Assembly (NCBI GenBank): GCA_002110485.1 | Contig: MOWL01000067.1 | Location: 2,046,001-2,110,000 of the forward strand | DNA: 64,000 bases | Origin: Emergomyces orientalis | Lineage: Eukaryota; Ascomycota; Eurotiomycetes; Onygenales; Ajellomycetaceae | Direction of reading: 5' to 3' | Shown: positions 22,606 to 34,529 of the stretch, in pieces | Layout: each line of letters starts with the position of its first letter | Numbering within the stretch: position 1 is the first letter of the stretch | Made by a program: the position numbers and the translations under genes | Notes under the pieces: generated by a model | What the model saw: the letters and a program-made list of their open reading frames with translations, nothing else | The model's database searches: none | Told to the model about the DNA's origin: nothing

Positions 22606-25600
22606 ATGTCCCAGTTCCTTCGGCAAGTTTTAAGACAAAATCACGCGTCAGCGCGGATTTCCATCGCAGAGTCTGCTGATGAGATGGAGTGGGGAACAAC
22701 GCTTCAAGAAGGCCCTCGTCCAGGTTCTGCTCCACTCCAGCAACTGGCGCCTCAAGTTGGCCACCAGCAGCATCAACCTGATGTCAGCCAAGCTACAGTT
22801 CCTGTGAATAATTTTGCGCAACGAGCCAACCCACAATCACTCCCTCTAATTCGTCCGCGCCTTCAGCCTGTTCCATGGAAGAGCCTTGCTGAGAAGCTGG
22901 CTTCTAGACCTCCCTCCACAAGATCAGTAACAGGAGTGCCATTTTCGAACGGCCAAGCATACAAACGCGATACAATGGAACTGTCAGAAACCTGGTTCTA
23001 TCTGAAGCAGGCTGAAGATCTTGCTATCCAACGAAAAATGGATCAGCTCAGAGGTCAGTCTTTGAAAAAAGGCAACAATCCATATACTCCATTTCAATCG
23101 GTCCGTCAATCAACCAGCCCAAATTCACGCAAACGGCTTATCGAGGCTGTTGATGGCTACTCGCAGGATGAATGTAGGACTTCACGTGAGATTCAAAAAG
23201 CACCACAATATCACCACCAACAAGCGGCATATATTAATGTAAGATTTTAATCCTCTCCTTCATTATATTGACTTGCCACTAACCATGTTTTTCTCAGGCG
23301 ATGCCTGAATCACCTATTGACACATCAATGATGGATGCACCTCCTTATGAAAGCTCCCTACTCGCAGTCTCTTCAGTTAATGTAAGCAGTAACCCGATTG
23401 TCATTCATCTTTGAAAGGTTTATTCTAACCTGGCGGTATTTTGTCTTCATTAGGGCAGTTCTGAAGACAACAATGCCTTTTATCCCCAACCTCAACACAC
23501 CCCTCAGTCCATGCCTGGTACTTGGCCAATGGCCCAAGGCTCTGTCCGTCGGATACCTGTTCCACCAACTGAAACATTTCACCTGAGTGAAGCAGATGTC
23601 AGCATTATTCGGGATCAAGTTGCTCTGATGTCAGGTGCATTGGCTGGATATCCACAAACATCAAGTCAAGGGATGGTAGTCCCGTTGTCTGATGGCAACG
23701 TCATACCCCCTACTTCTCCAGAACATGCCTATGAAATTCAACAAAAAGTAAGTTGCAACAGAGCATTCTAGCTAATAGCATATACTAATTCAATTTCTCT
23801 AGCTCACATACCTGCAACAAATATTGCAAATGTTCTATGACATATATTTCCCAATGTTCAAAGCAGTGCCTTTTGCGATAGATACAGTTAGCAGTAAAGC
23901 AAAGCAGGTGTACCAAGACTTTGTTCAAGCAGCCGTTGAAGTCGCGGGAAGTGCAAAACGAAGGGCAGTCGTGATCTATGACAGCATCACGCCGGAATTT
24001 GTCCGGCGGAAAATAAATCGGCAACAAGATATCAAAAATCTTCGCCGCCCGTCTTCAAGTGAACGTCACCACCTCAAAGCTCGCCGGCTCGGCATGGGAA
24101 AGAAGAAGCAAAGCTCCTCATCTCCCCAAGTCACGTTGAATGAATACGAAGATATCACACCTCCTCGCCCCCCTCGTAATATGCGCCCGTCCGATATCAT
24201 CCAGTCCTACCGACGTCCTACTCAATCAATACATACCACCAAAAAGGATGGAGTCGTGAAAGGCGCCAAGATCCAAAAGAAGAAGCTTAGCAACAAAACC
24301 AAAGTGAAAGCCAAGGCATCTTCCCGGACCCTGGCTCAACTTACAAAAGAGAATGTGAATAAACTCCCCCATTCGCGTGCTCCGAGGCGTGGAGAATTAA
24401 TTAAAGGAGCTTGGCCAAATGCTATACCACCCAGTGGAGCTGCGCTACGAGCGTTCCATGAATCATTTCGGGACTTGAGGAGTAAAAAACTTACGCTAGG
24501 CGAATCAGGGACAGCTGCTGAGAAGCCGGAGAAAGCGAAAACGCCAGCTTCCCCGAGAGGGTATCGCGGAATATATTTTCCCGGGCCAGAAAATCAGCCA
24601 CCACTTCCACCACTTCCTGCCACTACTGTTGTTCCATCTACGCCTCCTCCGTCGCCGACTCCTCCACTGACAGAATTACCACCACCAGCTGAAGAACCAA
24701 TTACTCAACCTGAAAAACCTGTTGAGACTGAAGAACCTGAACCATCTAAAGAGGGACTGCCCGCCGCATCTCAGGAGTACGAAGGGTTTCTGACCGACCA
24801 TCCAGAACCGCGACGTGAAACCAAAGAAGTCCACTGGCTAAAGTCGGGTTCTCCAATGGGAAGGCCAATATCTTCAGTGCGAGCCTACGATCCTCTATCT
24901 CGCGTCACATCATTTCAACAACACGAGCCTACCAAAGCCGAGGCATCAGGCCGCCCAGCTCCAGAGTCAACGGACAAGGAAACACCGGCGGACCAGTCGG
25001 CCCAACGATTTCCAGAAGCCCCGTACGTCAAGTACCTGACAGCCATCTGGGAAGCTAAAGTGGAACGTGCGATGGCGCTTTCCGACAAAAGTGAGGTTGG
25101 AACCACACCTCGCGGCGACCCTCTCACCCGGAGATCCCTAAAGACGTGTTACACGAACCGCGAATGGCTCAATGACGAAGTAATCAACGCGTACCTCGAG
25201 TTGATCGTCGACTATGCACGTCAGGCTGCGGGGAATTCCGGGCGGCACGACAAGCCCAAGTACCACGCCTTTACAACATTCTTCTACTCAAACCTTCGGG
25301 ACAAAGGTTACGAGAGCGTGCGGCGTTGGGCGACTCGTGCCAGGATCGGGGGGGAGAACCTGTTGGGGGTGGAGATTGTTTTAGTCCCTGTCCACGACCA
25401 CTCGCACTGGACCCTCATTGTCATAAGACCGACCATTCGCACGATCGAGCACTTCGACTCCCTGGGTTCCCCATCCTTGACCCACATTACCAGGGCCAAG
25501 GAGTGGCTCCAGGGCGAGTTGGGCGACCGCTTCGTGGAAGAGGAGTGGCAGGTGCTCCCGTCGATCTCACCGCAGCAAAATAACGGCTACGACTGCGGGG

Positions 25601-25770
25601 TATTCCTCCTGACGACTGCTAAGTTGGTGTCGTTTGGCAAACCTCTGAGATACGGGGCGAGGGATATTCCCGAGATCCGTAAGAGGATCGTTGCTGAGCT
25701 GATGAACGGGGGGTTCTCTGGAGATTTCGATCCGAAGAACGAGACGGTTCCCGCTAGGTCGATGCTGTAG
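22606..25770 (+). CDS. ULP1: SUMO-specific cysteine protease, Ulp1-like (peptidase C48)
   Basis: Four exons: 22606-23238, 23298-23381, 23454-23747 and 23803-25770, 992 aa, all junctions phase 0. Ulp1-type proteases mature SUMO precursors and remove SUMO from substrates, usually at the nuclear pore. The C48 domain fills the last 200 residues: the LNDEVINAYLELI substrate-groove motif, the catalytic His in HSHWTL (about H872), Asp in HFDSLG (about D889), the oxyanion Gln in SPQQNNGYDCG and the nucleophile Cys (about C935). The first 790 residues are hydrophilic and disordered-looking, with a basic central region (ERHHLKARRLGMGKKK) and a Pro-rich stretch with repeated PPLP and TPPPSPTPP. Such an N-terminal region is usual for Ulp1 localisation. 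The catalytic set is complete. Confidence 0.94.
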
Positions 25771-27029
25771 TTGGCTATCGGTTCTTTCTGGGTTTTTGGT
25801 CTTCGTTTCTTTTGGGGAGAGATATTTACACCTTGCCAGGGAGGGAGAATCGTATACCTTTTTTCTTTACTTTCTTTCTTTTTTTTTTGAGGACGAGGGA
25901 TCGCGGTGGTTTTTCCGTTTCCGATTTTTTTGCTATTTGGTACGAACCCGACTCGCAGGATCGGGCGTTAACCGTTTGGCTTTTTTTTTTTTTCCTTAGA
26001 GAAGCCATTCGGTTACCCCCCCCCCTGGCTTGCTTCTGGGTTTGTAACCTTTTTTTTTTTTTTTTTGTTTTCCTGGATTCTTAACCACCCAGTACGAGCC
26101 CGGCTATAAGCACTTCGGTGCTTATATGCCTTGGGGTTTGTATTCGGTTTTTTCTTTATTTATTTATTTATTTTTATTTATTTATTTTTATGTATTTATT
26201 ATTTTTGTATCATGTTGGCAGGCGTGGCGTTCTTGTTCACCATACCTCGTCCGGTCTGGCGTCCATTGTATTGTTGGGGGGCATGTGGGGTGTTTTTCGT
26301 TATGTTTTATTCTTGAGATATGTTTTGTATTTAAGTAGATACCCAATGTTTTGTTTTCGCGGGGGGGCGTTAAAATTGCTATTAATATTTATTTTTGTTC
26401 TCTTTTATTTTAAAAAAATAATTTGCATTGTTTGGACAACCTTGGTTTATGTCTTATTTAGCTCATTTTTTTCTTCCATTTTTCTTTATATTGAGTATGG
26501 ACCCGCCACTGGGGCCTCGCTTTTTCGATTAACATTCTACATTTGTTTACCTTCTGATTCGACAATAGAATTTTAGAGGTCTGTGAATTTCTCAAAAGTT
26601 TTACTACGCTCGACAATATATGCTCATGGAAGGCTGGTTGGATAATTCAAGGCTATAAAAGATGGTGATAGGAGAATTAAACGACTGTTTGTTGGTGATA
26701 TTAATAATAGGGGAATTAAAGTTAACTTACAAGCAAAAGCAACCAACTGCGGCACAGCCAATTTCCCTCAATACAGAAAATATTAGATAATTAATTCATT
26801 GCCCATAGTTAACCTGCCATGCCATATATGGACGGCCGTTATTTGTTATTTTTTTTTTCCCCAGCCAATGGAAGAAATGAAATGAAAGAAATGAAAAAAA
26901 AAAAAAAAAACAACTAAAAGCATGAACAACGCAATTAGCGGGAACTGGAATGGACCTTTCCCCCCTCACTTCATCCCGTCCATCCGTGGATATCTTAGCG
27001 CCTCCACCTAACCGCCTAACCACCTACCC
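25771..27029. other. Convergent intergenic region of the SUMO protease and Cu ATPase
   Basis: About 1.26 kb of T-rich DNA between convergent stop codons. It holds T runs (for example 26050-26066), a strong hairpin at 26105-26125, and an ATTTA-rich stretch at 26155-26205. The plus-strand Phe-rich frames across 25796-26576 are composition artefacts. Confidence 0.5.
26105..26125 (+). terminator. Perfect hairpin with C(UUCG)G tetraloop
   Basis: TATAAGCAC and GTGCTTATA form a 9-bp perfect stem around TTCG, with the loop closed by C-G, the exceptionally stable cUUCGg form in RNA. It lies 335 bp past the SUMO protease stop and is followed by an ATTTA-rich stretch. A 3' UTR stability or processing element is plausible; an actual terminator role is inference, since RNA polymerase II does not use intrinsic hairpin terminators. 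Confidence 0.4.
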
Positions 27030-30000
27030 TCAAAACGGCCACGACAACCCCAAACTCAAACTGACCACAATAACTGGTACAAGACTCACCATCTCCCCCG
27101 CACCCGCATAACTTGGCTGAATCCGAAACCCCACAGCCTCAAACGCGCCGCCGGCAAACAACACCGCAAACAAGTTATACAGTACCGCCCAGGCGATGTT
27201 GATCCGGATCCGGCGCGTGGCCTGCTGGGAGAGGTCTAGGAAAGTGAGCAGACCGTAGAGGGAGCCGGAGAGGATGCCTACGTCGGCAGCATCAGCGGCA
27301 ATGTCGGTTGCGTTTGTCATGCAAATGCCTAGATCTGCTTGGGAGAGAGCTGGGGCGTCGTTGGTGCCGTCGCCTACGAAGAGGACTTTTTGCTTCGAAG
27401 GGGTTGATCGGAAGTGGGGCCGGAAACGGAGGCGGGATCTTAACGTTGAAGGGGAGGTGGAGTTGGAGCTGGAAGGGGTTATCGAAGTTTGTAGATCCCG
27501 AATATATGCTGCTTTGCTCTCGGGTTGACAGAGGCTGCGGACGTTATCCATGTTGAAGTTTAGTTTTGTGGCAACAGCGCTGACGGCAAGGGGGTTATCT
27601 CCTGAGAGCATGTGGGTAGTTATTTTCTTGCTATGCAGCTTTTGGAGCACTGCTACGGCTTCGGGGCGGATGGTCCCGGTGAGGCCGTAAACAGCGAGGA
27701 GAATATCGTTGTGTGCCACACAGAATGTGGTCAGGGATACATCGAGCAGTTCTTTGACTTTGGGATGTGTTTCGACGCCGAGCCAGGACGGACTACCACC
27801 TTTTATTGTGCCTTTCTCGGTTGTTATTTCGACACCCTTGCCAATGATTATCTTCGAATTTACTTCAGCAGTGGCGTCTGTTTGGGCGCAAGTGCTGGCC
27901 AGGTATTGTGTGATTGCCAGGGACACGGGATGGCGATTCCCTTTGGTGACCATCGCTGCCATTCTGCTGATTTCCTGACAAGTTTGACCAGATTCCTCGC
28001 AAAGAAGTGTTTCACGGAGGACAGCCAGTTCGCCAGATGTTAAAGTGCCTGTTTTATCAAAAACAACATGGCTAATTTTGCACCCGACTTCGAGAGCAGC
28101 TCCCGCCTTGAACAAGACACCCTTTTTAGCTCCCACCGTGCTAGCAACTGTTAGAACCATGGGGACTGCCAGTGCCAAGGCACACGGGCAGCTGATAGCT
28201 AAGATTGCAATCGCATGGGTAAGGGCATTGATTGATGATTCTGTATCAGCCCAGTTCCTAACAAATCGGTTGATAAGGACCCATGTGAGGAAAGCCGTAC
28301 ACGCAGCAGCAAGGATTATAGGGGTCAGGTAGGAGGCAGCTATATCGGCTCTCTCCAGTGTCCTTGTTCTTGATGACGCCGCTGTGGAGACAAAACGCTT
28401 GACAATGCTGAGGGTATTCTCTGATACAAGTCTCGTTACTCGGTAATTGATCTGGCCGTTGATAATAGTCGATCCTGCGTAGACATAGGCCTTCTTGGGA
28501 CGAATGACAGCTTCATTTTCTCCAGTGATGTGGGCCTCGTCCATTTCCGCACTACCATCAACAACAATACCGTCAGTGACGATATTTTCGGAGGCCTTCC
28601 CTTGAATAATATCTCCGTAGTGAAGGAGTGAGCTATCAATAAATTCGGGTAGGTCGCCCCCCAAATCGAAAAAGGGTCGAGCAGGGGGACTACTATTAGG
28701 GGATGCTTTTCTAACCACACGGGCGGATTTCGGCTGTGATGTACCCATTTTGATAGCATTCTGGGCCTTCCTCCTTACCGATGCGGCCATCAGCCTGCCT
28801 AATAATATCAAAGTGACCAGCAACGAGCTAGTCTCGAAAATAGGATGACCGAGGACCGTGTTGTCCGTCGAAAGACGTATCTCGAAAATAAATGACACCA
28901 CGGAGTAAATATAAGCACTCGTAATGGACAGTACCACCAAAACATCCATATCTATTTCCTTTTGGTATATCAACGACCGAAATGCATGCTTGTATATGGG
29001 GGCTGCGAGAAGCTGTACGACTGTTGCAAGTGCGAAGGACGAGGAAATGAATGATACTTGTTTCGGGAAAGGGGCGTATCTGATAACTGGGGCCCATGCA
29101 AACACCAGAACTGGGATTGTAAACATCGTAGCCACTACAGTGCGCCCAACCAGCCAGAACCAATGTGCCTTTGCAGTTGCTTGTGCAATCTCTTCGGAAG
29201 AGCTGTCGGGAGCCAATTCCGCACGGCCCCCTCCGAATGTTCCGGTGTGGAAATGCGTTGCATCAAGTATATCCCTGATCCCAATAGTCTGGGGGTTATA
29301 TAAAACCTCATACGCCCCATCACGAAGAGGTGTGACGTGGCTTATCCCATCTATCTGTTGGATGGTGTCTAGACCCTTTAAATCGAGATTTCTGAGGCGT
29401 ATTCGCTCCCCTGCGACATCTGCAGCTGCAAGCCCGGTCCTGAGGATTGTGCATGTGAAACCAGCGACCTTCTTAATTCTGGACACAATTTCCGCCGGAT
29501 CGCTAACTATGGAAGAGTCGTATACCAAGTCTGCTCGGTTCAACATAAAGCTGGTACGCACTTCGCTGACACCAGGGTACGAATTTAAAATATTCCGCAA
29601 CTTGGATTCGCATCCCGTACAGGTCATCCCAACCACACCGAGCGAAAGAGCATAGAGCTTGTCCACATTCCCCTTCTCGATATCAATTTCGGGAGCCTGC
29701 TCAGGAGGAGTCACCAGAATATCTATTTTGTCCGTTGAGGGTTTCAAGGAATTCGACGTGGATTTGCGGCCATCTTGGAGGAGACTTTGTTTGCGTTCGC
29801 GACGAAGCACGCAGCAACTTTTCTCATCGGGAAATACGAGACGACGAGGGCCTCTGCAGAAACATCGGCGGATGATGTTGCTGATGTTGGAGACGTAGGT
29901 GGCCTCCACAACTTTAAGGGATCCAGAGAAAGTAGAGGAGGTGCCGACGTCTCCCTTGGGGGTGGTATCTGTAACATATTCTGAGGCCATGTTCAAGTGT

Positions 30001-30887
30001 CTTGCACATGGCGTCCGCGTAGGTCTGCGGCTGAGGACGTGGTCGGGATGTCGAGGTGGGAGCTGGAAACTTTCGGGAAAGGACAACCTGTGCATCACAG
30101 AGTCCCTCCTGCGCTCCCTGGGCAGAGTAGGACTGCTGTCTAGATATTCTTCGTGAGAACAACAATCTTCTCCTTCTGGGGACCATGCTGGGTCTCCGCT
30201 ATGCTGGTCGTCCATAGAGCATAGATGTGCGGCATACTCGATGAGACATTCGTCTGTATTTTCCAGTTAGCATATATTGAATTTTGTTTATCTTTTTATT
30301 TTTTATTTATTATTTTTTTGATCACATGTAGATAGGGAATATATTCTCAGGAATGAGTTCGATATACCTGAACACTCGCACTCGCCATCTGCTTTGCAGC
30401 ACGGATTCACGTCACTATTGGCACTATTGGACGTAGAGGGACGTCCAACTGAATACGTAGGCCAGACCGTAGCATGCCCCGAGCAGCAGGAGTCCTCCAA
30501 GCCATCATCTTCTTCAGTTATCGGCGAGGATGGACCACAGGGAGGAGGCATTTTGCGCTTGCTGCATGTTCCATCCTTACCGCAACAGGATCGTTCGGAT
30601 TGTTCTTTTTCCTTTCCCTTGGCGCTGTTGTCGGTCGTCATCTCCTTGCAACAGTCGTCAACCACGTCTTCAACCACGTTTTGGTCTCTGTCGAGTATAT
30701 CGCAACACAAACGGCCCGGAGTGGACGGGCGGACCTCGTCTGTTCCTCCTTCGTTCTCCGTAGATTCCCAATTGCAGCACGATTCCTGATCATCGGGTTT
30801 CCTGACAGAAGCACGCCGCGAGTACATAGAGGAGCTATCGTCTCGAGCACTACCATCACAACACCCACTTTTCTCCGCAGCGGACAT
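27030..30887 (-). CDS. crpA: P1B-type Cu(I)-transporting ATPase, CrpA-like
   Basis: Two exons in transcript order, 30368-30887 and 27030-30253, joined in frame (donor GTATAT, acceptor ACAG), 1247 aa. P1B-1 ATPases pump Cu(I) out of the cytosol; the CrpA type provides copper tolerance in Aspergillus. Visible: an unusually long Cys-rich N-terminus with nine CC dipeptides, one HMA metal-binding domain with GMTCTGC (C385 and C388), the transmembrane ion-site motif CPCALALAVP (C862), phosphorylation motif DKTGTLT (D906), the HP motif (NRHPVSLA) and hinge GDGTNDAPAL (about 1134-1143). All catalytic motifs are intact. The GTATAT donor is weak, but the join adds an acidic ECLIEYAAHLCS linker in frame and two further CC pairs follow it. 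CrpA naming is by architecture and needs phylogeny. Confidence 0.93.
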
Positions 30888-33104
30888 AGCTGTAGCTAAG
30901 CAGCAAATACTCGCTGACCTTGGGAACAGGACCAGCAGCGACAGGAGTTTGGACAGTAGAATTTCTACAACTTGGAGCTTTTGTGGGGGTATGTATTTAT
31001 ATTGTCTGTATGGGTCGCTTTGGACGCGACCACACGAGCGAAACGTCGAAGCGCGTCAAAAGCTTAAGAGCTCATAAATCTCGCGCCTCATTTCGCATTA
31101 ATATTAAACCAAACTTGTAAATGCACCTGCAACTAGTTTGGTTTCGTGCAGCGAGCCAACTTCGTGGTTTTCCTGCACTATTAATCATATCACAGAAGCT
31201 GGCCGGAAACAACTGCAAAGGAGATCTACCCAGCTAATGGAGGTAGGCAGTGATGGAACAGGATCAAGAATCATCGACTTCCTTTCTTTTCCCCCCACCT
31301 TTTAGAGAGAACGGAAGTGAATAGGTATGAGCGGCGGTAGGACAGAGTTCACACCCAAATCTTATCATTCCTCTCCATATAGTCGGACTGGCATCATATG
31401 TGCTGTGCATACAGCTTGCAGGCGATTGAGCCACACAGGCTGAACCCAGGCGATTTTTATCGCAGAACATTTTGACCGTTCGATGCCACAAAACAACAGA
31501 ACATGAGGGGTCGGTTCACATTTAGCAGACAGCAGACACAAATCTTCACGGCTTAATAGCCGGTCAGGGGTGTCATATGAGGCTGCGTCGCGGAACATTG
31601 GGGCAGCAGGGCTAGCGAGTTTTAATTAGTCCTCACAGCCAATTAATTCAAAAATAAATCTAGACCAAATAAACCATACGAGGTTCATTTTAAGAGCAGG
31701 TTTCGCGTATGCGGCCATAAATATCTATGATTTAATCATCTCCCTAATCTGGAGTTATTCGGTCGGATTTCTAAATATTTCTCTAGTTTACTACGCCAGA
31801 ACTAATATAAATCTTTTAACAAAAACTACTAGTGAGTGAAGTGCTTCCATAGACGCGAACAATTTCATACATAACCCGGGTTCGGAATGCATTTCAATTC
31901 TACGCAGACAATATCCCCTTGCAGCGGAGAAAATTAAACAATGTCTCTAATGACGTAGCTGAATGACGAAAATGTGAGAGAGAAAAAAGAAAAGAAAATA
32001 GAACAAGAACGGCTGGAAACACACACATACACCCCCGTCTAAATTCAGGATCCAAGAACCATCTCCAATCTGTGCAAAGCATCATGCGAAAAACCGCGCC
32101 TTTCCTTCCAGCTGTTTGCAAATATACCATAAGGATAGTATATAGCAACTGAGATTTTATTCCATTGGCCAATTCGATCGGGAAATTTTACCTCGATCCG
32201 CTTCGCTGCAGCGTATTGCTATTCCGACACCTAACTTCGGAGTTCCAGTTCATTATTATTGCAACGTTCGCGGTAGCTATCCGCGCATAAGGACAGGGGC
32301 AGCCACTAGAACGGTGGAACACGAGTTTTGTTTGCTTTCCAAGGCCCTCCTGTCGCTCCGCCTATGAAGGGAGGAATCTGGTCATACTCATATATAAAAC
32401 ATATGCATATGTTCTGTACGCCATGGAATGAGCATGATGTACGTGGCGAATGGACAGCTTCTGTTCCCAGCGAAGTATATGCATGGCACGTATGTACTAT
32501 ACCATTAGTAGGGGAAGTAAAAAATTCGCATTTAAGCTGATATATAAGGATTTTATCTATCGTGAGGATGGGCGATGGATGGTAGATAGCTTCATCTGTA
32601 TCGCGCGTATTGTATTTCATATACCTTGACCACTAAAAGTCCCGTACATATATATATGTCAGAGGTGGAATGTTGGTTGATTGTTAGAAGAGCTAGCTAG
32701 TGGGTGAGAGGTCACGTGATGTAGCGGAGAGGCAGTATGCAAACAATACTCTATATATATATCCTTTTGCGTCTACAGGGTAACCAGTAATGCAGTAATG
32801 CCTTAAACAGCTACGATCCAAGGGAGAGCACAACCAAGAATCAAAGCAAAGGAAGTAAATAGTATTAATCCATCCCTTTATTTAAAAGAGGAGCTACTAA
32901 AAAAAAGAAAATCTCGCGTTAGAACTTTCCAATTAACCCCAATGATGCCAAAGGGGCAACAAAAATCCCAAAAAAAACGCGCCGAGAAAAGAAGCAGAAA
33001 AGTTTTGATATATCGACAACGACACCAAAGTAGCTATTTTACTCTGTGAAAGGAGCCATGAATACCATTGTAATCCGCTTTCCAAGAACGCGCCCTGAAA
33101 ATGG
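30888..33104. promoter_or_regulatory. Upstream region of the Cu ATPase; no gene recognised
   Basis: About 2.2 kb. The left few hundred bases should be the ATPase promoter. I looked for copper-fist-type sites built around GCTG (HTHNNGCTGD); the GCTG cores present at 30890-30915 do not fit the full pattern. The rest is A/T-rich, with a GTCACGTGAT element at 32712-32721. No coding signal was seen. Confidence 0.45.
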
Positions 33105-34529
33105 TCAAGAATAATCCCACAGGATTTCTGGCACTCCGACGGTTTCCACATCATCAATTCGACACCCGATCCGGCATTGCAAGTGTTCCTTATCCGTATC
33201 ATCGTCGCCATCATCGCCATAATCACCGTCGTCATCCCCATTGTCCTCATCGTAATCATCATCTTTTGAGTCATACTTAGGTTTGCCGCGGCGTGGTTTT
33301 ACTTTGTCTCCAATCCTATGTTTTAAAGTCCGTTTGGGGTGGCTATGTCCAGATGCCCCAAAATGTCCAGGACGACGAGTTTGATTGAATTCATTGTATA
33401 ATTCATCAATGTTCGAGGTGTTATACGCAACTTCGATCCATTCGACACCCATCAGCACAGTCGAGCCCATCGTCATATTCCCAGACCATTCGCCACCATC
33501 ACTCCACAGATTTAGCGCAAGCATGCTCGGGTTATCAGGAACATGGTAATCTTTCTCATCTTGAAGACTGTTATCGAGATACCAACGCGTCATATTCGGA
33601 AACCAGTCAAGACGGTGAGTGGCCCAGCTTGTCCATGGAACAGGCAACTGAACTATCGTGGAAGCCCCCGGTATCTCCAAGTCAGTTAACGGATCCCAAT
33701 CTGGCTGATTGGCATAGTGGATATGGGTTGGTGGATCAGCTGTTAATATTTCGATGTCCGATTCAACGTTGACGGAGTGATATGTGAAAATCCCAGCAAC
33801 GGCTCCGGTAGGGGGTGGACGTAGACGGAAATTTGACGGAATCAGTTTTGAACGATTACAACCCTTGCTTGGTATTGCGTACTCGTCAAACCCAGACCCG
33901 TCATCATGTCCGTCTTCGTCCCATTCCTTGTCCCCGTCCCCGTCTTCATCGTCGTCCACGTCTTCCAATTGTCCATTCCGCCCAGCATGAAGACGTAGTC
34001 GAACCCGAAAAGAGCAACGAAAATAATCGTGGGAGTATGTTTCGATCTCCGCGGTCGAGGTATGGTTCTGTAATCTCTGAGTACGAAGAGCTAGGTAGGT
34101 CGTGTCAGTCGTGTTGTTCGTTGTATCTTCGAGGACGAAAACATTTGCATAGGAGTTGCGAATAGGGATTGGGAAAAGTTTTGACCCTTCTCTACTCCAG
34201 TCTTGGATCGCCCAGTCGTTTAAGAAGCCTGTTTCTTCAAGATTCACACGGTATTCCTTCTTCGGAGTGGCAGTCTTATTCCGAGCTGGCCTGGTTGTCG
34301 CCGAGTTCGACAGCCAAGTTTTCTCTGGAGAAACAGATCGAAAATCGTAAAATTTGTAGTTCTGAAAATAGCCTGGCTCAGGGCCTGAAACAACATAGCA
34401 TTCACATCTGTCTGAAGCCTTGTCTAGATAATCGCTTCCGTCTTTGGCTGTCTCCCCTGAAGACCCCTCTTTCGCGCCAACCTTAAGCCACAGAAAGGTA
34501 AAAAGTGCAAAACGCGGAAAATATTTCAT
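33105..34529 (-). CDS. Secreted GH16-like glucanase/lectin-fold protein
   Basis: Single exon with an ATG at 34529, 474 aa. Residues 1-19 form a signal peptide (Lys, then a Phe/Leu core, cleavage near VGA). The body has the concanavalin-A-like fold of glycoside hydrolase family 16: a SFRVRLRL strand, the catalytic motif VESDIEI with E256, D258 and E260 (ExDxE, nucleophile and acid/base), and ATHRLDWFPNMTRWYLDN followed by MALNLWSDGGEWSG-type strands. GH16 enzymes act on beta-1,3/1,4-glucans and related wall polymers outside the cell. Two odd features: an acidic insert of about 30 residues (Asp/Glu/Gly) between strands ahead of the active site, and a second Asp-rich stretch near residues 425-455 before the final LQCRIGCR. 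Many N-x-T sites are present. Substrate unknown. Confidence 0.85.
   Translation of the reverse strand: MKYFPRFALFTFLWLKVGAKEGSSGETAKDGSDYLDKASDRCECYVVSGPEPGYFQNYKFYDFRSVSPEKTWLSNSATTRPARNKTATPKKEYRVNLEETGFLNDWAIQDWSREGSKLFPIPIRNSYANVFVLEDTTNNTTDTTYLALRTQRLQNHTSTAEIETYSHDYFRCSFRVRLRLHAGRNGQLEDVDDDEDGDGDKEWDEDGHDDGSGFDEYAIPSKGCNRSKLIPSNFRLRPPPTGAVAGIFTYHSVNVESDIEILTADPPTHIHYANQPDWDPLTDLEIPGASTIVQLPVPWTSWATHRLDWFPNMTRWYLDNSLQDEKDYHVPDNPSMLALNLWSDGGEWSGNMTMGSTVLMGVEWIEVAYNTSNIDELYNEFNQTRRPGHFGASGHSHPKRTLKHRIGDKVKPRRGKPKYDSKDDDYDEDNGDDDGDYGDDGDDDTDKEHLQCRIGCRIDDVETVGVPEILWDYS

Noticed and set aside
25796..26576. Phe/Leu/Tyr-rich plus-strand frames after the SUMO protease
   Set aside because: They are translations of T-rich low-complexity DNA with several overlapping frames of the same character.
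27274..30186. Many open frames on the opposite strand of the copper ATPase
   Set aside because: Shadows of a long, intact coding exon.
30888..31260. Copper-fist-type regulatory sites in the ATPase promoter
   Set aside because: GCTG cores are present, but none fits the full HTHNNGCTGD pattern on the stretch inspected.
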